From contig JBBCJT010000052.1 of the NCBI GenBank assembly GCA_037190665.1, forward strand, positions 1-54,019: a DNA stretch of 54,019 bases, given 5' to 3'. Below are positions 34,965 through 42,652 of this stretch, piece by piece. Made by a program: the position numbers and the translations under genes. Under the pieces are notes generated by a model. It was given only the letters and a program-made list of their open reading frames with translations, had not been told where the DNA came from and searched no databases. Origin of the DNA: JBBCJT01 sp037190665 (GTDB taxonomy: Bacteria; Pseudomonadota; Alphaproteobacteria; Acetobacterales; Acetobacteraceae). Position 1 is the first letter of the stretch, and each line of letters begins with the position of its first letter.

Positions 34965-35080
34965 TGACCTTCGTTCGCCGGGCTGCTGCCGATGGCGCGG
35001 CCCGGCGGTGAACGCCACGGCATTCAGATGACGCCGTCCCGCCCGCTGCCACAGCTTCATCGTGCCGAGGGAGCATGACC

Positions 35081-35680
35081 ATGCAGGACCAGCCGCCCGG
35101 TGCAGGGCAAGGTGCGTCGGATATCTGGCGGACATTCACCGCGCAGAACCATTTGTCGCTGCACGACGCGAAAGACGAATTGGCGTTCGCGATGCTGTCT
35201 TGGGCTGCGCGGCACCCGGAAGACGGACAGCCGGCCGCGACGGAGTATGAGCCGCTACGGATGCGGTCGGTTGATTTTCTCGCTTTGGTCGGGTGTGCCC
35301 ATATCGGCACGGATGCGCTGGCCGCTGTGCAAGCCGAACTGTTCCGGCGCGGCGTGCGCTACTATTTCACGAACGAAGCCGGCGAACCGATGCGCGGCGC
35401 ATGGGTGCGGGTATGGCTGATGGATTACCTCGCACTCGGCCTGCCGGGCGTGGCGGTGCAGTTGCGCCGGTCGCGCGCATGGTTCAGGTCGCGCGCATTC
35501 GATATCGACAGGCGGCGACGGGCGGCCGAGGCGGCGTTGCTGCACTACGCCAGCGAGCCGACCGACAGGGCGAGGGAGCTTGCCTTGCTGGCGGACCTGC
35601 GCAGCGTGAAGCACGAACAGGCGCGTTTCGAGGACGCCCTTGCGCAGATGACCGCGCCGCAGGTTGAACCTGACATCTGA
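35081..35680 (+). CDS. Hypothetical protein at the right end of the element
   Basis: 199 residues from ATG 35081. A second ATG at 35075 lies only 2 bp after GAGGGA, so 35081 (8 bp) is preferred. It is rich in Arg and Trp (QLRRSRAWFRSRAFDIDRRRRAAE), helical, with a charged C-terminus (RSVKHEQARFEDALAQMT). No family recognised. It lies 116 bp after the tape-measure gene and is the last gene inside the element. Confidence 0.6.
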   Translation: MQDQPPGAGQGASDIWRTFTAQNHLSLHDAKDELAFAMLSWAARHPEDGQPAATEYEPLRMRSVDFLALVGCAHIGTDALAAVQAELFRRGVRYYFTNEAGEPMRGAWVRVWLMDYLALGLPGVAVQLRRSRAWFRSRAFDIDRRRRAAEAALLHYASEPTDRARELALLADLRSVKHEQARFEDALAQMTAPQVEPDI

Positions 35681-35988
35681 GGCCGCCGGCTTACGAAACC
35701 TGCATGAACGAGCCGGGGTGCGGGACTATCCGCAGGGTAGGCATTTTCCAGCCCGTGGACGCCGCCTCCGTCTCCCGGCCATGCGACACACCTCCCCATC
35801 TGCTGGCCGGCTCCACGCGCAACAGGACGCGCCGCGTGCGGTGACGTGTATGATCAGGACCGGCGGCGCTATTCGCATCGTCGGGCAAGCTGTTCCCGGC
35901 TGGGATTATGGACAGGATTAGGGACAGCGCCATCGGAGGCAGATACGGCGATCAGCAATATCAACCCGCTATCGGGATGTTGCGTCGG
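35681..35988. other. Non-coding right arm of the element
   Basis: 308 bp between the last gene and attR. It contains the right pair of GGATTAGGG-type repeats (35903-35923). Frames on both strands are short and lack features, and I do not call a gene here. Confidence 0.5.
35903..35923 (+). repeat. Paired GGATTAGGG-type repeats, right end (candidate integrase arm sites)
   Basis: GGATTATGG at 35903-35911 and GGATTAGGG at 35915-35923, 12 bp apart start to start, the same spacing and orientation as at the left end (22179-22199). They lie 66 bp before the attR core. Confidence 0.55.
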
Positions 35989-36003
35989 CCTCCCCTTCCG
36001 CCA
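35989..36003 (+). repeat. attR core (15 bp)
   Basis: CCTCCCCTTCCGCCA, identical to the tRNA-Ser 3' end at 22033-22047. No tRNA body precedes it here, as expected for the distal attachment site. Confidence 0.88.
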
Positions 36004-36047
36004 TCCTCTCTTTCTGACCCTTAATTTTCAGGCTTTAAGCGCTCTTT

Positions 36048-36075
36048 TTGGAAACCCTGTCCATAGGGTTTCCAA
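36048..36075. repeat. Perfect 11-bp inverted repeat near attR
   Basis: TTGGAAACCCT (36048-36058) and AGGGTTTCCAA (36065-36075) around a 6-bp loop, 45 bp outside attR. The T tract lies before and not after the hairpin on the plus strand, so a simple terminator is unlikely. The rest of 36004-36358 holds only a weaker dyad (ATTCCCC/GGGGAAT at 36304-36327). Confidence 0.5.
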
Positions 36076-36358
36076 TTTCCGTTGCCACTTCGATCTTGGC
36101 CATAGCGTCCTGAGCAAGGGTGTATCTCGCGCCGTGTGTGCGCATAGATAGTGGGACTCAACAGCCCGGCAGAACGCTCCAGTGAGTCAGATTTTGAATC
36201 TGGCGGGCATTGGATGTGCGCAAAGTCACATCGACCCGGCTTACGCAGGCCTACACCTGTCTTGCCGGCAACGATCTCCCGCCAGAATGATACCGTTCGC
36301 GTCATTCCCCAGGTTCATCCGGGGAATGTCGGGCAAAAGCTCTATCAGGGGCCGCGCA

Positions 36359-37651
36359 ATGACAAACACCAGCGACCGGATCGAATGGCGGCTGTCCTAC
36401 GCGCTCGACGACTGGGCGGTGACCGCGAAGGAGGAGCGCGAGATCATCGCGCTGCTGGTGGCCGACCCGAATGCCTCGCAAACTGTGCTCGACATGCAGA
36501 AAAACGGGACGCTGCGCGACCTGTTCGACCGCGTCGATGACGACGACAACCTGCTGGAACTCGTGCAGGTGCTGGGCGGCAGCATCAACACGCCAAGCGC
36601 GATCATGGCCGCCGACAAGGAGTTGCAGGCGCGCGCGATGCGCATCGCGACGGGCAGCAAGCACCCGCACGACACGCAGACCTGGAGGAGCGTCTCCGCG
36701 GTGCAGGGCGGCCTGCCCTACATGCTGCGGCTGTCGGCCGAGTTGCAGGCCAGCCTGCGCGCCTCGGCCGGCGGGAAGCCGCCCGGCGCCGGCTTCTCCG
36801 CCAAGCTGCTGCTGCTCGCGGCGAGCCTTGCCGGCAACCCGGACCGGCCGTTCAGCGGCCTCGGCGCGACTGGCTCGGACCCGCGCAAGCGAAGTATCGG
36901 CCCGGTCGATTCGATCCAGCTGCTGCGCAAGGACAAAGCGACGGTGGCGCAGTACTCCAACCCAATCCCCGGCAGCCTGGCGGGCTATCTCGCCTCGCTC
37001 ACCGCGGCGCAGCGGCGCGACCAGGCGACGCTGCTGCTGACGCAGCCGATCTTCAGCGTGCTACGGCATTCCTATCTCGGCACGCCGCCGAGCCGCGCCG
37101 CGCTGATAGAGCGGGCGGCCACCGCGCATCGGCTGGAGCCGGCGCTCATCGCCGCCTTCATCCTTGCCGAGCAGCGCGACCAGTCGGCGCTCGAGGATGC
37201 CAAGGACTATACTGCGGCGGTGGCCGGGCTGACTATGGCGAACACCTCGATCGGGCTCGGCCAGGTGGTGGTTTCCACCGCGCGCAAGCACGACCTGTTC
37301 GCCGACCTGCTGGAGCCGGCAACGCGCAAGGCGCTGAGCCACCAGCAGATCGCCGTGCTGCTGGTGTCCGACGATTTCAACATCTTTTGCGTGGCGCGCT
37401 ACCTTCGCATCGTCGCCGACCAGGCGAAGGGGCTGGCGGCCGCGGCCTTGCCTCAGACGGTGGCGAAGTTCCCCGGCCTGGTGTTCGCCGACTATGCCAA
37501 GGCATCTAAGAATTGGCCGGCGGACAATATCCGCGCGCTCGGCTCGGAATACACTTCGACGGCGTGGGATGATCGGCTGTCACCCGGGTGGGGTGATTTC
37601 GTTTACGAGGCATTCAGTGATGTTCGCGCCAGCGGAGTCTTCAGACCTTGA
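36359..37651 (+). CDS. tse3: Tse3-like type VI secretion muramidase effector
   Basis: 430 residues from ATG 36359. An upstream in-frame extension has no homology-like features. The start MTNTSDRIEWRLSYALDDW and the core ILAEQRDQSALEDAKDY, ANTSIGLGQVVVSTARK and EYTSTAWDDRLSPGW closely resemble Tse3 of Pseudomonas aeruginosa as I remember it. Glu271 in AEQRDQ is the presumed catalytic residue (E250 in Tse3), and nearby acidic residues would bind calcium. Tse3 cleaves the glycan backbone of peptidoglycan in the periplasm of a rival cell. No signal peptide is present, as expected for a T6SS cargo. The gene is coupled to a secreted partner (TTGA overlap). No T6SS structural gene is in the window. 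Confidence 0.82.
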   Translation: MTNTSDRIEWRLSYALDDWAVTAKEEREIIALLVADPNASQTVLDMQKNGTLRDLFDRVDDDDNLLELVQVLGGSINTPSAIMAADKELQARAMRIATGSKHPHDTQTWRSVSAVQGGLPYMLRLSAELQASLRASAGGKPPGAGFSAKLLLLAASLAGNPDRPFSGLGATGSDPRKRSIGPVDSIQLLRKDKATVAQYSNPIPGSLAGYLASLTAAQRRDQATLLLTQPIFSVLRHSYLGTPPSRAALIERAATAHRLEPALIAAFILAEQRDQSALEDAKDYTAAVAGLTMANTSIGLGQVVVSTARKHDLFADLLEPATRKALSHQQIAVLLVSDDFNIFCVARYLRIVADQAKGLAAAALPQTVAKFPGLVFADYAKASKNWPADNIRALGSEYTSTAWDDRLSPGWGDFVYEAFSDVRASGVFRP

Positions 37652-38157
37652 GGGACATCGCGCGACTGTGTCTTGCCGCTGCTTTGCTGCTGGCCGTGGG
37701 GGTCTATCTTGGTGGACCCACGCTGCCTACTGGTTCCGCCAGGGCATCGGACGAGACGACGAGCGCGCAGTTGAGCCTTAGGGGAGTGACCGCGGTCGTT
37801 CGGGTTCCTAAAGGATGGATCTCGCAGGCGATGTCGGGCGGCATCCTCGTCCAGCCGTCCGACAACACCCGCCTGCGAAGTCCGCCAAGAATGGAAATCG
37901 TGCTGGGGCCGGAGGCCTCGCCGACAGGTCCATGGCCTGAGCGACGTGACATCGACGGACAGCCTGCATATTTCAAATTGCTCCGAAGCGAAGGTGGCTC
38001 AGGCGGAGAGATGAACGAACTGTTGGCGTGGAAGCGCTGCGGAAGCGGCCACCTCATGGTGCGCTATACGATACAGTCCGAATGGACGCTTGGGAGTGCC
38101 GACCTTCGAGTTCCATGGGCTGTGCTCGAAAGCGCTGCTTGCCGATCAACGCCATAG
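37648..38157 (+). CDS. Putative Tsi3-like periplasmic immunity protein
   Basis: 169 residues from TTG 37648, overlapping the stop of the effector gene. A signal peptide is visible (LCLAAALLLAVGVYLGG, cleavage near residue 30). The mature part contains VTAVVRVPKGW and GGILVQPSDNTRLRSP, similar in layout to Tsi3-type proteins that bind and block Tse3 in the periplasm. Placement directly after the effector, the overlap and the export signal all fit an immunity protein that stops self-intoxication. The family match is from memory and weaker than for the effector. Confidence 0.65.
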   Translation: MRDIARLCLAAALLLAVGVYLGGPTLPTGSARASDETTSAQLSLRGVTAVVRVPKGWISQAMSGGILVQPSDNTRLRSPPRMEIVLGPEASPTGPWPERRDIDGQPAYFKLLRSEGGSGGEMNELLAWKRCGSGHLMVRYTIQSEWTLGSADLRVPWAVLESAACRSTP

Positions 38158-38205
38158 TGAGTTTTGCCTATCCTCGCAGTGCCGCAGGGTCACGACTAGC
38201 GGCTT

Positions 38206-38640
38206 CTAGCGAGGCGGATACGGCACCAGCCGCACGAACTTCCCTCGCCGGCTTGTCCTCGCGCTGTCACGCGGCGGCGGTTGGGCGAGCGGCATCTTGG
38301 CCACGGCCAGCGGCTTCAGCACGCCAGCCAGACGGCGCAGTTCCTTGTCGTCGATGCCTGTCCCAGCGCGCCCCGCGTAGAGCAGCCGCCCATCCGCGGT
38401 GTAGTAGCCCAGCAGCAGGGCGCCGATGTGCGATCGGCTGCCCTCCGGATCGGTCCAGCCTACGACGACGAACTCCTCGCGGTTAAGGCACTTGGACTTG
38501 ACCCCAATCCCGCGGTCACCGGGCGCATACGGTTGATCCGCGCGCTTGGAGATGGCGCCTTCGAGCCCGAGCTTGCAGGCCTGAGCGCGGAACCGAGGGC
38601 CGTTGCCGGCAATATGCTCGCTGTAGCGGAGGCCACGCGT
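38206..38640 (-). pseudogene. Fragment of an ATP-dependent DNA ligase (LigD-type ligase domain)
   Basis: Read on the minus strand, the frame gives LRYSEHIAGNGPRF, LGLEGAISKRADQPYAPGD, KCLNREEFVVVGWTDPEGS, IGALLLGYYTADGRLLYAGRAGTG and LRRLAGVLKPLAVAKMPLA, which is the middle to C-terminal part of the LigD ligase domain. The KxDG nucleotidyl-transfer half is missing upstream, and the C-terminus drifts into an unrelated tail before TAG (38206-38208). No start codon precedes it. It is a decayed remnant of a non-homologous end-joining gene. Confidence 0.8.
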
Positions 38641-38776
38641 TCGGAACAGGTCGTTCTTGGAGCGATGATGCGGTTCTCGCAGTCAGCGAACTCGTCGCAG
38701 TTGCTTGTCAACTGGCAGGCAAGCAGGTAGAATAGAGACAATATTCGCATTGTTCGTGCCTATCCTGGAAGGCATC

Positions 38777-38794
38777 GCGAGGATGCATCCTCGC
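38777..38794. promoter_or_regulatory. Perfect 18-bp palindrome
   Basis: GCGAGGATGCATCCTCGC is its own reverse complement. It lies 72 bp before the start of the small monooxygenase-like gene and may be a dimeric regulator site. A loop-less perfect palindrome is a poor RNA terminator. Confidence 0.4.
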
Positions 38795-38865
38795 CGAGAT
38801 CCGCTGACCGTGACGTGGGCAAACCTGCTCTGGTAGTGCGCCTGTGGCGGTAAGGAGGCATGGCC

Positions 38866-39162
38866 ATGACCGCTTTCAATATCGTGCGGTTCAAAGTGAA
38901 GTCGGGGCGCGAACAGGATTTCCTCGACGCGCACCGGAACGTGGCGACCGAATGGCCGGGGCTTCGCGCCGCCAACATCGTCAAGATCGGCGAACGCGCA
39001 TACTGCCTTGTGGCTGAATGGACCGACCCGGACGCGCTCGCCGCGGCGCGTCCGCAGATGATCGCCACGCTCAACGGCTTCCGCGACGCGCTGGAGGATC
39101 TCGGCGCTGGTCTTGGCGCCACCGATCCGGCCTCAGGGCCTGTGGTCATGGTTTTGCGCTAG
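38866..39162 (+). CDS. Small dimeric alpha/beta-barrel (ABM-like) protein
   Basis: 98 residues from ATG 38866. ATG 38860 lies only 1 bp after AAGGAGG, whereas 38866 has the ideal 7-bp spacing. FNIVRFKVKSGREQDFLDAHRNV...GLRAANIVKIGERAYCLVAEW is the pattern of the ferredoxin-like dimeric barrel superfamily (antibiotic biosynthesis monooxygenase/DUF718-like). Such proteins range from cofactor-free oxygenases to stress proteins, so the substrate cannot be given. It is followed by 256 bp without a supported gene. Confidence 0.65.
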   Translation: MTAFNIVRFKVKSGREQDFLDAHRNVATEWPGLRAANIVKIGERAYCLVAEWTDPDALAAARPQMIATLNGFRDALEDLGAGLGATDPASGPVVMVLR

Positions 39163-39418
39163 GTGCGCCGCACGCTTTGCCCATGATCCCCGGGCATGAG
39201 TGTGTCGCGTATCTCCCTGCCGGCCGCAGCTATCACGGCCTTCGGACCAAGGCCCGTTGGTCTGGAGGGTCTGGAGGGCTATACCGTAGACATAGTTCTC
39301 CGTTTCTTCGGCTTCGGCCCGCCATTTGCCACCGGTTGTCGTCCATGGCGCGATACGGCCGCTTTCGATCCAAAGTGGCTTTGCTGCTTCGGCTCGATCC
39401 AATGGCCAAGTTGCATGA

Positions 39419-39949
39419 TCAAGCAGGAACATAGGTCAGCCTGATCACGTCCGCGCCGATCAGGTCGCTGGCCACAAGACGGAGCGGCGGCCGCGGTCCG
39501 GCGAAGAACGGCGTGCCCTGACCAAGCACGACGGGATGGAAGTAGAGTCGGTACTCATCGATAAGACCAAGGTCGGTCAGGCTTCGGGCCAGCTCTGGCC
39601 CGGAAGCCGAAATCTCCCCGCCGAGCCGGGCCTTCAGCTCGCGTATCACCGCCCCGATGTCACCCTCGACAAGCGTGGCGTTGGGGCCGACCGACTTCAA
39701 CGAGCGCGACACGACCCACTTCGGCTGGTTCCGCCACGCTGCCGCGAATTCGCGGCGCTCCGGGGTCCATTCGGGATGGTCCTCGTCCCAATAGCGCATG
39801 ACCTCGTACATGCGGCGGCCATACACACTGCCCCTCAGGCCACGTACGTGCTCTATCCAGTGACGAAAGAGTTCAGGACCCGGCGCAAATCCCTCGTGGT
39901 CGACATAGCCGTCCAGGGACAGGTTCATTCCGAAGACAAGCTTCGCCAT
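39419..39949 (-). CDS. RibD C-terminal/DHFR-like reductase-fold protein
   Basis: 176 residues from ATG 39949. A TTG 9 bp upstream is possible. MAKLVFGMNLSLDGYVD is the classic opening of the YyaP/YwjB branch of this fold. The VYGRRMYEVMRYW segment and the C-terminal LIDEYRLYFHPVVLGQGTPFF also match. The fold binds NADPH, but these small stand-alone members have no proven substrate and are not true dihydrofolate reductases. It is divergent from the glutathione transferase gene with a 259-bp gap. Confidence 0.85.
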   Translation of the reverse strand: MAKLVFGMNLSLDGYVDHEGFAPGPELFRHWIEHVRGLRGSVYGRRMYEVMRYWDEDHPEWTPERREFAAAWRNQPKWVVSRSLKSVGPNATLVEGDIGAVIRELKARLGGEISASGPELARSLTDLGLIDEYRLYFHPVVLGQGTPFFAGPRPPLRLVASDLIGADVIRLTYVPA

Positions 39950-40208
39950 GCCACTCAATCTTCACCCTAGATCTTCATGATAGTATGGGTCGCACAGGTG
40001 CAGAGGGTGAAGTTAGCTGCTGCCGGCCGGATTGCGGCAACATCGCAATGCAGCTTCACCGAAACTTGCCGCACAGCCTGAACCACAGTCCGAGGAGGTC
40101 TTAGATGCGCCTTCCTTGGCAGATCGCAAAGTCCGATCTTGTAATCGGACCCGGGACTTCAGGGGCAGCGATCCATCGGATCGAGGGTTTGGAAATGGGC
40201 CGGATACT

Positions 40209-40844
40209 ATGAGCGAACTGATCGTCTGGACCTACGACTGGGTGCCCAAAGGTCCCCGTGGTTTTGTCCGCGACCTGCGGCTGAGATGGGCTTGCGAGGA
40301 AGCTGGACTTGCTTACTCCGTGCGAACAGTCCCCTTCGACGGCCGGGAGACCAATCACCTGTCCCGCCAACCTTTCGGCCAGATCCCATTCCTGACCGAT
40401 GGCGAGCTGGAGATTTTCGAAAGCGGCGCGGGTCTGCTGCATCTCGCCCGGAAGAGCGAAAAACTGATGCCGCGCGATCCGGTCGGAGAAGCGGAAACGC
40501 TGCAATGGACGATCTCCGCGCTCAACTCGATCGAGATGGTCACCGTTCCCTGGTGGTTCCTGGAGATATCCGGCGTGGAGGACAACCGTCTTGCCGTCTG
40601 GATGGGAAGCCGCCTCGCCCAGCTCGAGAAAGTTCTGAGCGAGCGGGAATGGCTGGCGGCTGATCGTTTCACCGTCGCGGACCTGCTGATGGCCGATGTC
40701 CTCCGCGTCTCGAAGGTCCGCGCTTGCGGAGACCGACCCGCGACGGAGTCCTATGTGGCACGTGTCACCGATCGCCCCTCGTTCAGGAAGGCTCGTGCCG
40801 ATCAGTTGGCGCACTTCGCCGCAGCCGATGCAGGTCGCCCATAG
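40209..40844 (+). CDS. Glutathione S-transferase
   Basis: 211 residues from ATG 40209. An upstream in-frame stretch lacks domain features. The N-terminal thioredoxin-like domain (1-80) ends in FGQIPFLTDGELEIFESGAGLLHLA, containing the cis-Pro (QIPFL) and the Glu-Ser that bind glutathione. The C-terminal helical domain includes FTVADLLMADVLR, the N-capping box region. The class is unclear and likely cytosolic detoxification. It stands alone between divergent and tRNA genes. Confidence 0.88.
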   Translation: MSELIVWTYDWVPKGPRGFVRDLRLRWACEEAGLAYSVRTVPFDGRETNHLSRQPFGQIPFLTDGELEIFESGAGLLHLARKSEKLMPRDPVGEAETLQWTISALNSIEMVTVPWWFLEISGVEDNRLAVWMGSRLAQLEKVLSEREWLAADRFTVADLLMADVLRVSKVRACGDRPATESYVARVTDRPSFRKARADQLAHFAAADAGRP

Positions 40845-40975
40845 GCCCGTTCGGGAGAGGCATGGAGGGCCTGCCGGTCAGCCCTCCGGGGTCGCCGGCG
40901 GAGCGGCGCCCTGCCCGTCCGCCATCCTGATTGCCGGGCGGCAGATTGCCCTGTAACCAGCGCCTTCTATTGGTC

Positions 40976-41052
40976 CGGGGCGTGGCGCAGCCTGGTAGCG
41001 CGCCTGTTTTGGGTACAGGAGGTCCCGAGTTCGAATCTCGGCGCCCCGACCA
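40976..41052 (+). tRNA. tRNA-Pro (anticodon TGG)
   Basis: 77 nt: acceptor CGGGGCG/CGCCCCG, anticodon stem CCTGT/ACAGG with loop TTTGGGT (anticodon TGG), T loop GAGTTCGAATCTC, discriminator A and encoded CCA (41050-41052). It lies 19 bp before the NDUFS4-like gene. Confidence 0.96.
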
Positions 41053-41071
41053 GCGAAGGAACGGAGAGACC

Positions 41072-41380
41072 ATGCGCGCCCGCATCTACCAGCCGCCGAA
41101 GAACGCCATGCAGTCGGGCTGGGCCCGCACCAAGCGCTGGGTGCTGGAATGGGAATCCGCCACCCCGCGCCGGGCGGACCCGCTGATGGGCTGGATCGGC
41201 GCCGGCGACACGCAGTCGCAGGTCCGGCTGTGCTTCGACACGCGCGAGGAGGCCGAGGCCTACGCGCAGGCGAACGGCTTCGCCTACGACGTGGAAGAAC
41301 CCAAGGCCCGGCCGGCCCTCCAGCCGAAGGTCTACGCGGACAATTTCCGCTTCGGCCGGCGGGAGAACTGGACGCACTGA
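41072..41380 (+). CDS. Complex I accessory subunit, NDUFS4-like
   Basis: 102 residues. ARIYQPPKNAMQSGWARTKRWVLEWE is the signature of the ETC complex I conserved region (NDUFS4, 18-kDa subunit), followed by DPLMGWIGAGDTQSQVRLCFDTREEAEAYA and YADNFRFGRRENWTH. In alphaproteobacteria this accessory subunit stabilises the NADH:ubiquinone oxidoreductase at the membrane. Start ATG 41072 has a CGGAGAG ribosome site. The tRNA-Pro next door is a common arrangement in this class. Length is normal. Confidence 0.93.
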   Translation: MRARIYQPPKNAMQSGWARTKRWVLEWESATPRRADPLMGWIGAGDTQSQVRLCFDTREEAEAYAQANGFAYDVEEPKARPALQPKVYADNFRFGRRENWTH

Positions 41381-41424
41381 AGGGCTGACGCCGCACTCCG
41401 CCACTGGCTGGTGCGGCCCAAACC

Positions 41425-42336
41425 TCAGATCGTCCCCGCGGCCGCCCCCTCCGCGAAGCCGCGGAGGCGCGTAGCGATGACCTTCCCCACCGCCTCCACG
41501 GCCACGCGCCGCGGAAAGCGCGCGCGCCAGACGATGCGTATCGTCCGCCCCGCCCGCGCCGCCAGCGGGCGGAGCACGATCCCCGCATCCTGTGCAGCCC
41601 CGGCTGCGAGCCCGGGGATCAGCGTCGTCCCGTAGCCTGCTGCGACCATGTTGAGCAGCGTCGACAGGCTCGCCGCGCGCAGCGGCCCGCCCATCGCCCC
41701 GCTGCGGCCGCACGCGGCCAGCGCCTGGTCGCGCAGGCAATGCCCCTCCGACAGCACCAGGATGTCCTCGGCGAGGTCCTCCTCCGCCACCACCTCGCGC
41801 GCGGCGAGCGGGTGCTCCGGCGGCAGCGCGGCGATGAACGGCTCGGCGAAGAGCGGCTGGCTCGTGAGGTCCGGCTCGTCGTTGCTCCCGCCCGTCGCCA
41901 GCAGGGCGGCGTCCAGCTCGTGCGAGCGCAGCCGCTCGAACAGGGACGCGGTCTGGTCCTCCCAGGGCTCCACGTCGAGGGCGGGCAGCGCCTCCCGCAG
42001 CGGGGCGAAGATCAGCGGCAGCAGGTAGGGCGCGAGCGTCGGGATGATGCCGAGCCGGAACTGCCCGGCCAGCGGATCCCGCAGGCCGCGCGCCACGGCA
42101 AGGATGGAATCCGCCGCCGCCACCGCGCCGCGGACATGGTCGAGCAGCCGCTCGCAGGCGATGGTCGGCGCCACCGTCTTGCTGGTGCGCTCGAAGAGCG
42201 TGACGCCGAGAAGCGCCTCAAGCTTGCGGATCTGCACGGACAGCGTCGGCTGGCTCACGCCGCACACCTCGGCGGCGCGGCCGAAATGCCCGTGCTCGAC
42301 GACGGCGAGCAGGTAGCGGAGGTCGCGCAGGTTCAT
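41425..42336 (-). CDS. oxyR: Hydrogen-peroxide sensor OxyR (LysR type)
   Basis: 303 residues. LysR-type HTH at 1-60 (MNLRDLRYLLAVVEHGHFGRAAE, VSQPTLSVQIRKLE) and a co-inducer domain. Two cysteines, Cys200 and Cys209 in SEGHCLRDQALAAC, sit at the spacing of the E. coli redox pair (199/208) that forms a disulfide on oxidation. It is divergent from katG with a 316-bp gap holding an OxyR-like site, the usual arrangement for peroxide-induced catalase control. Confidence 0.93.
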   Translation of the reverse strand: MNLRDLRYLLAVVEHGHFGRAAEVCGVSQPTLSVQIRKLEALLGVTLFERTSKTVAPTIACERLLDHVRGAVAAADSILAVARGLRDPLAGQFRLGIIPTLAPYLLPLIFAPLREALPALDVEPWEDQTASLFERLRSHELDAALLATGGSNDEPDLTSQPLFAEPFIAALPPEHPLAAREVVAEEDLAEDILVLSEGHCLRDQALAACGRSGAMGGPLRAASLSTLLNMVAAGYGTTLIPGLAAGAAQDAGIVLRPLAARAGRTIRIVWRARFPRRVAVEAVGKVIATRLRGFAEGAAAGTI

Positions 42337-42652
42337 CAGGTCAGTGTGGCTGTATCAATAGATAATGTCTATCGCTCCGGTGACGGTGGGGGGCTTCCTT
42401 CTATCCTCAAGGTGCAGCTAGCATCCCGGAAGTCCCTCCCCCTTGGGGAAGCTGCGGGAGGACCAGAACGCCTTGTCAGAAGCACCGGCACGCTCTGTCG
42501 GCGACAACGAGAAGCTTTGCCACTGGCCTGAAGCCCCCATGGGCCGGGCGCTCGTTTCGCGCGCCGACCCGGCAGGCCGGATCGCCTTCGGCTCCGTCGC
42601 GCGCTTCGCGCACGGGCCAGACCGATCAACGCAATAAGGACCGGAGAAGACT
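42337..42652. other. oxyR-katG divergent control region
   Basis: 316 bp with no convincing gene. It includes the OxyR-type site near the oxyR start. The rest is GC-rich, with short frames that lack family features. Confidence 0.6.
42358..42372. promoter_or_regulatory. OxyR-like binding site
   Basis: ATAGATAATGTCTAT fits the core ATAG-N7-CTAT of an OxyR half operator, with a T at the second inner position as in the consensus. It lies 21 bp upstream of the oxyR start codon and 281 bp before katG, in the only AT-rich part of the intergenic region. It could serve oxyR autoregulation and katG activation. Confidence 0.6.

Larger units (their letters stand above)
22033..36003 (+). mobile_element. 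Integrated satellite-like/reduced prophage element in tRNA-Ser
   Basis: About 13.97 kb bounded by the 15-bp direct repeat CCTCCCCTTCCGCCA at 22033-22047 (tRNA 3' end) and 35989-36003. Next to the tRNA is a tyrosine integrase, then an excisionase-like HTH gene, a primase-polymerase/VapE helicase gene, a large inverted repeat (candidate ori), a serine recombinase, a membrane protein and a coupled phage-type operon with a tape-measure protein. No large terminase, portal, major capsid, tail tube, lysin or repressor gene is seen. This gene content fits a phage satellite that borrows a helper's capsid, or a remnant of a siphophage-like prophage. Confidence 0.85.

Noticed and set aside
22033..36003. 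CRISPR array or restriction-modification system inside the element
   Set aside because: No regularly spaced repeats with spacers and no methyltransferase or endonuclease motifs were found.
36182..36358. 59-residue N-terminal extension of the Tse3-like effector
   Set aside because: The Tse3-like sequence begins at MTNTSD (36359). The upstream part lacks similarity and has dyads typical of intergenic DNA.
39133..39432. 99-residue minus-strand frame between the ABM-like and RibD-C-like genes
   Set aside because: No ribosome site or recognisable domain, and it overlaps the end of the ABM-like gene. The gap is best left unassigned.
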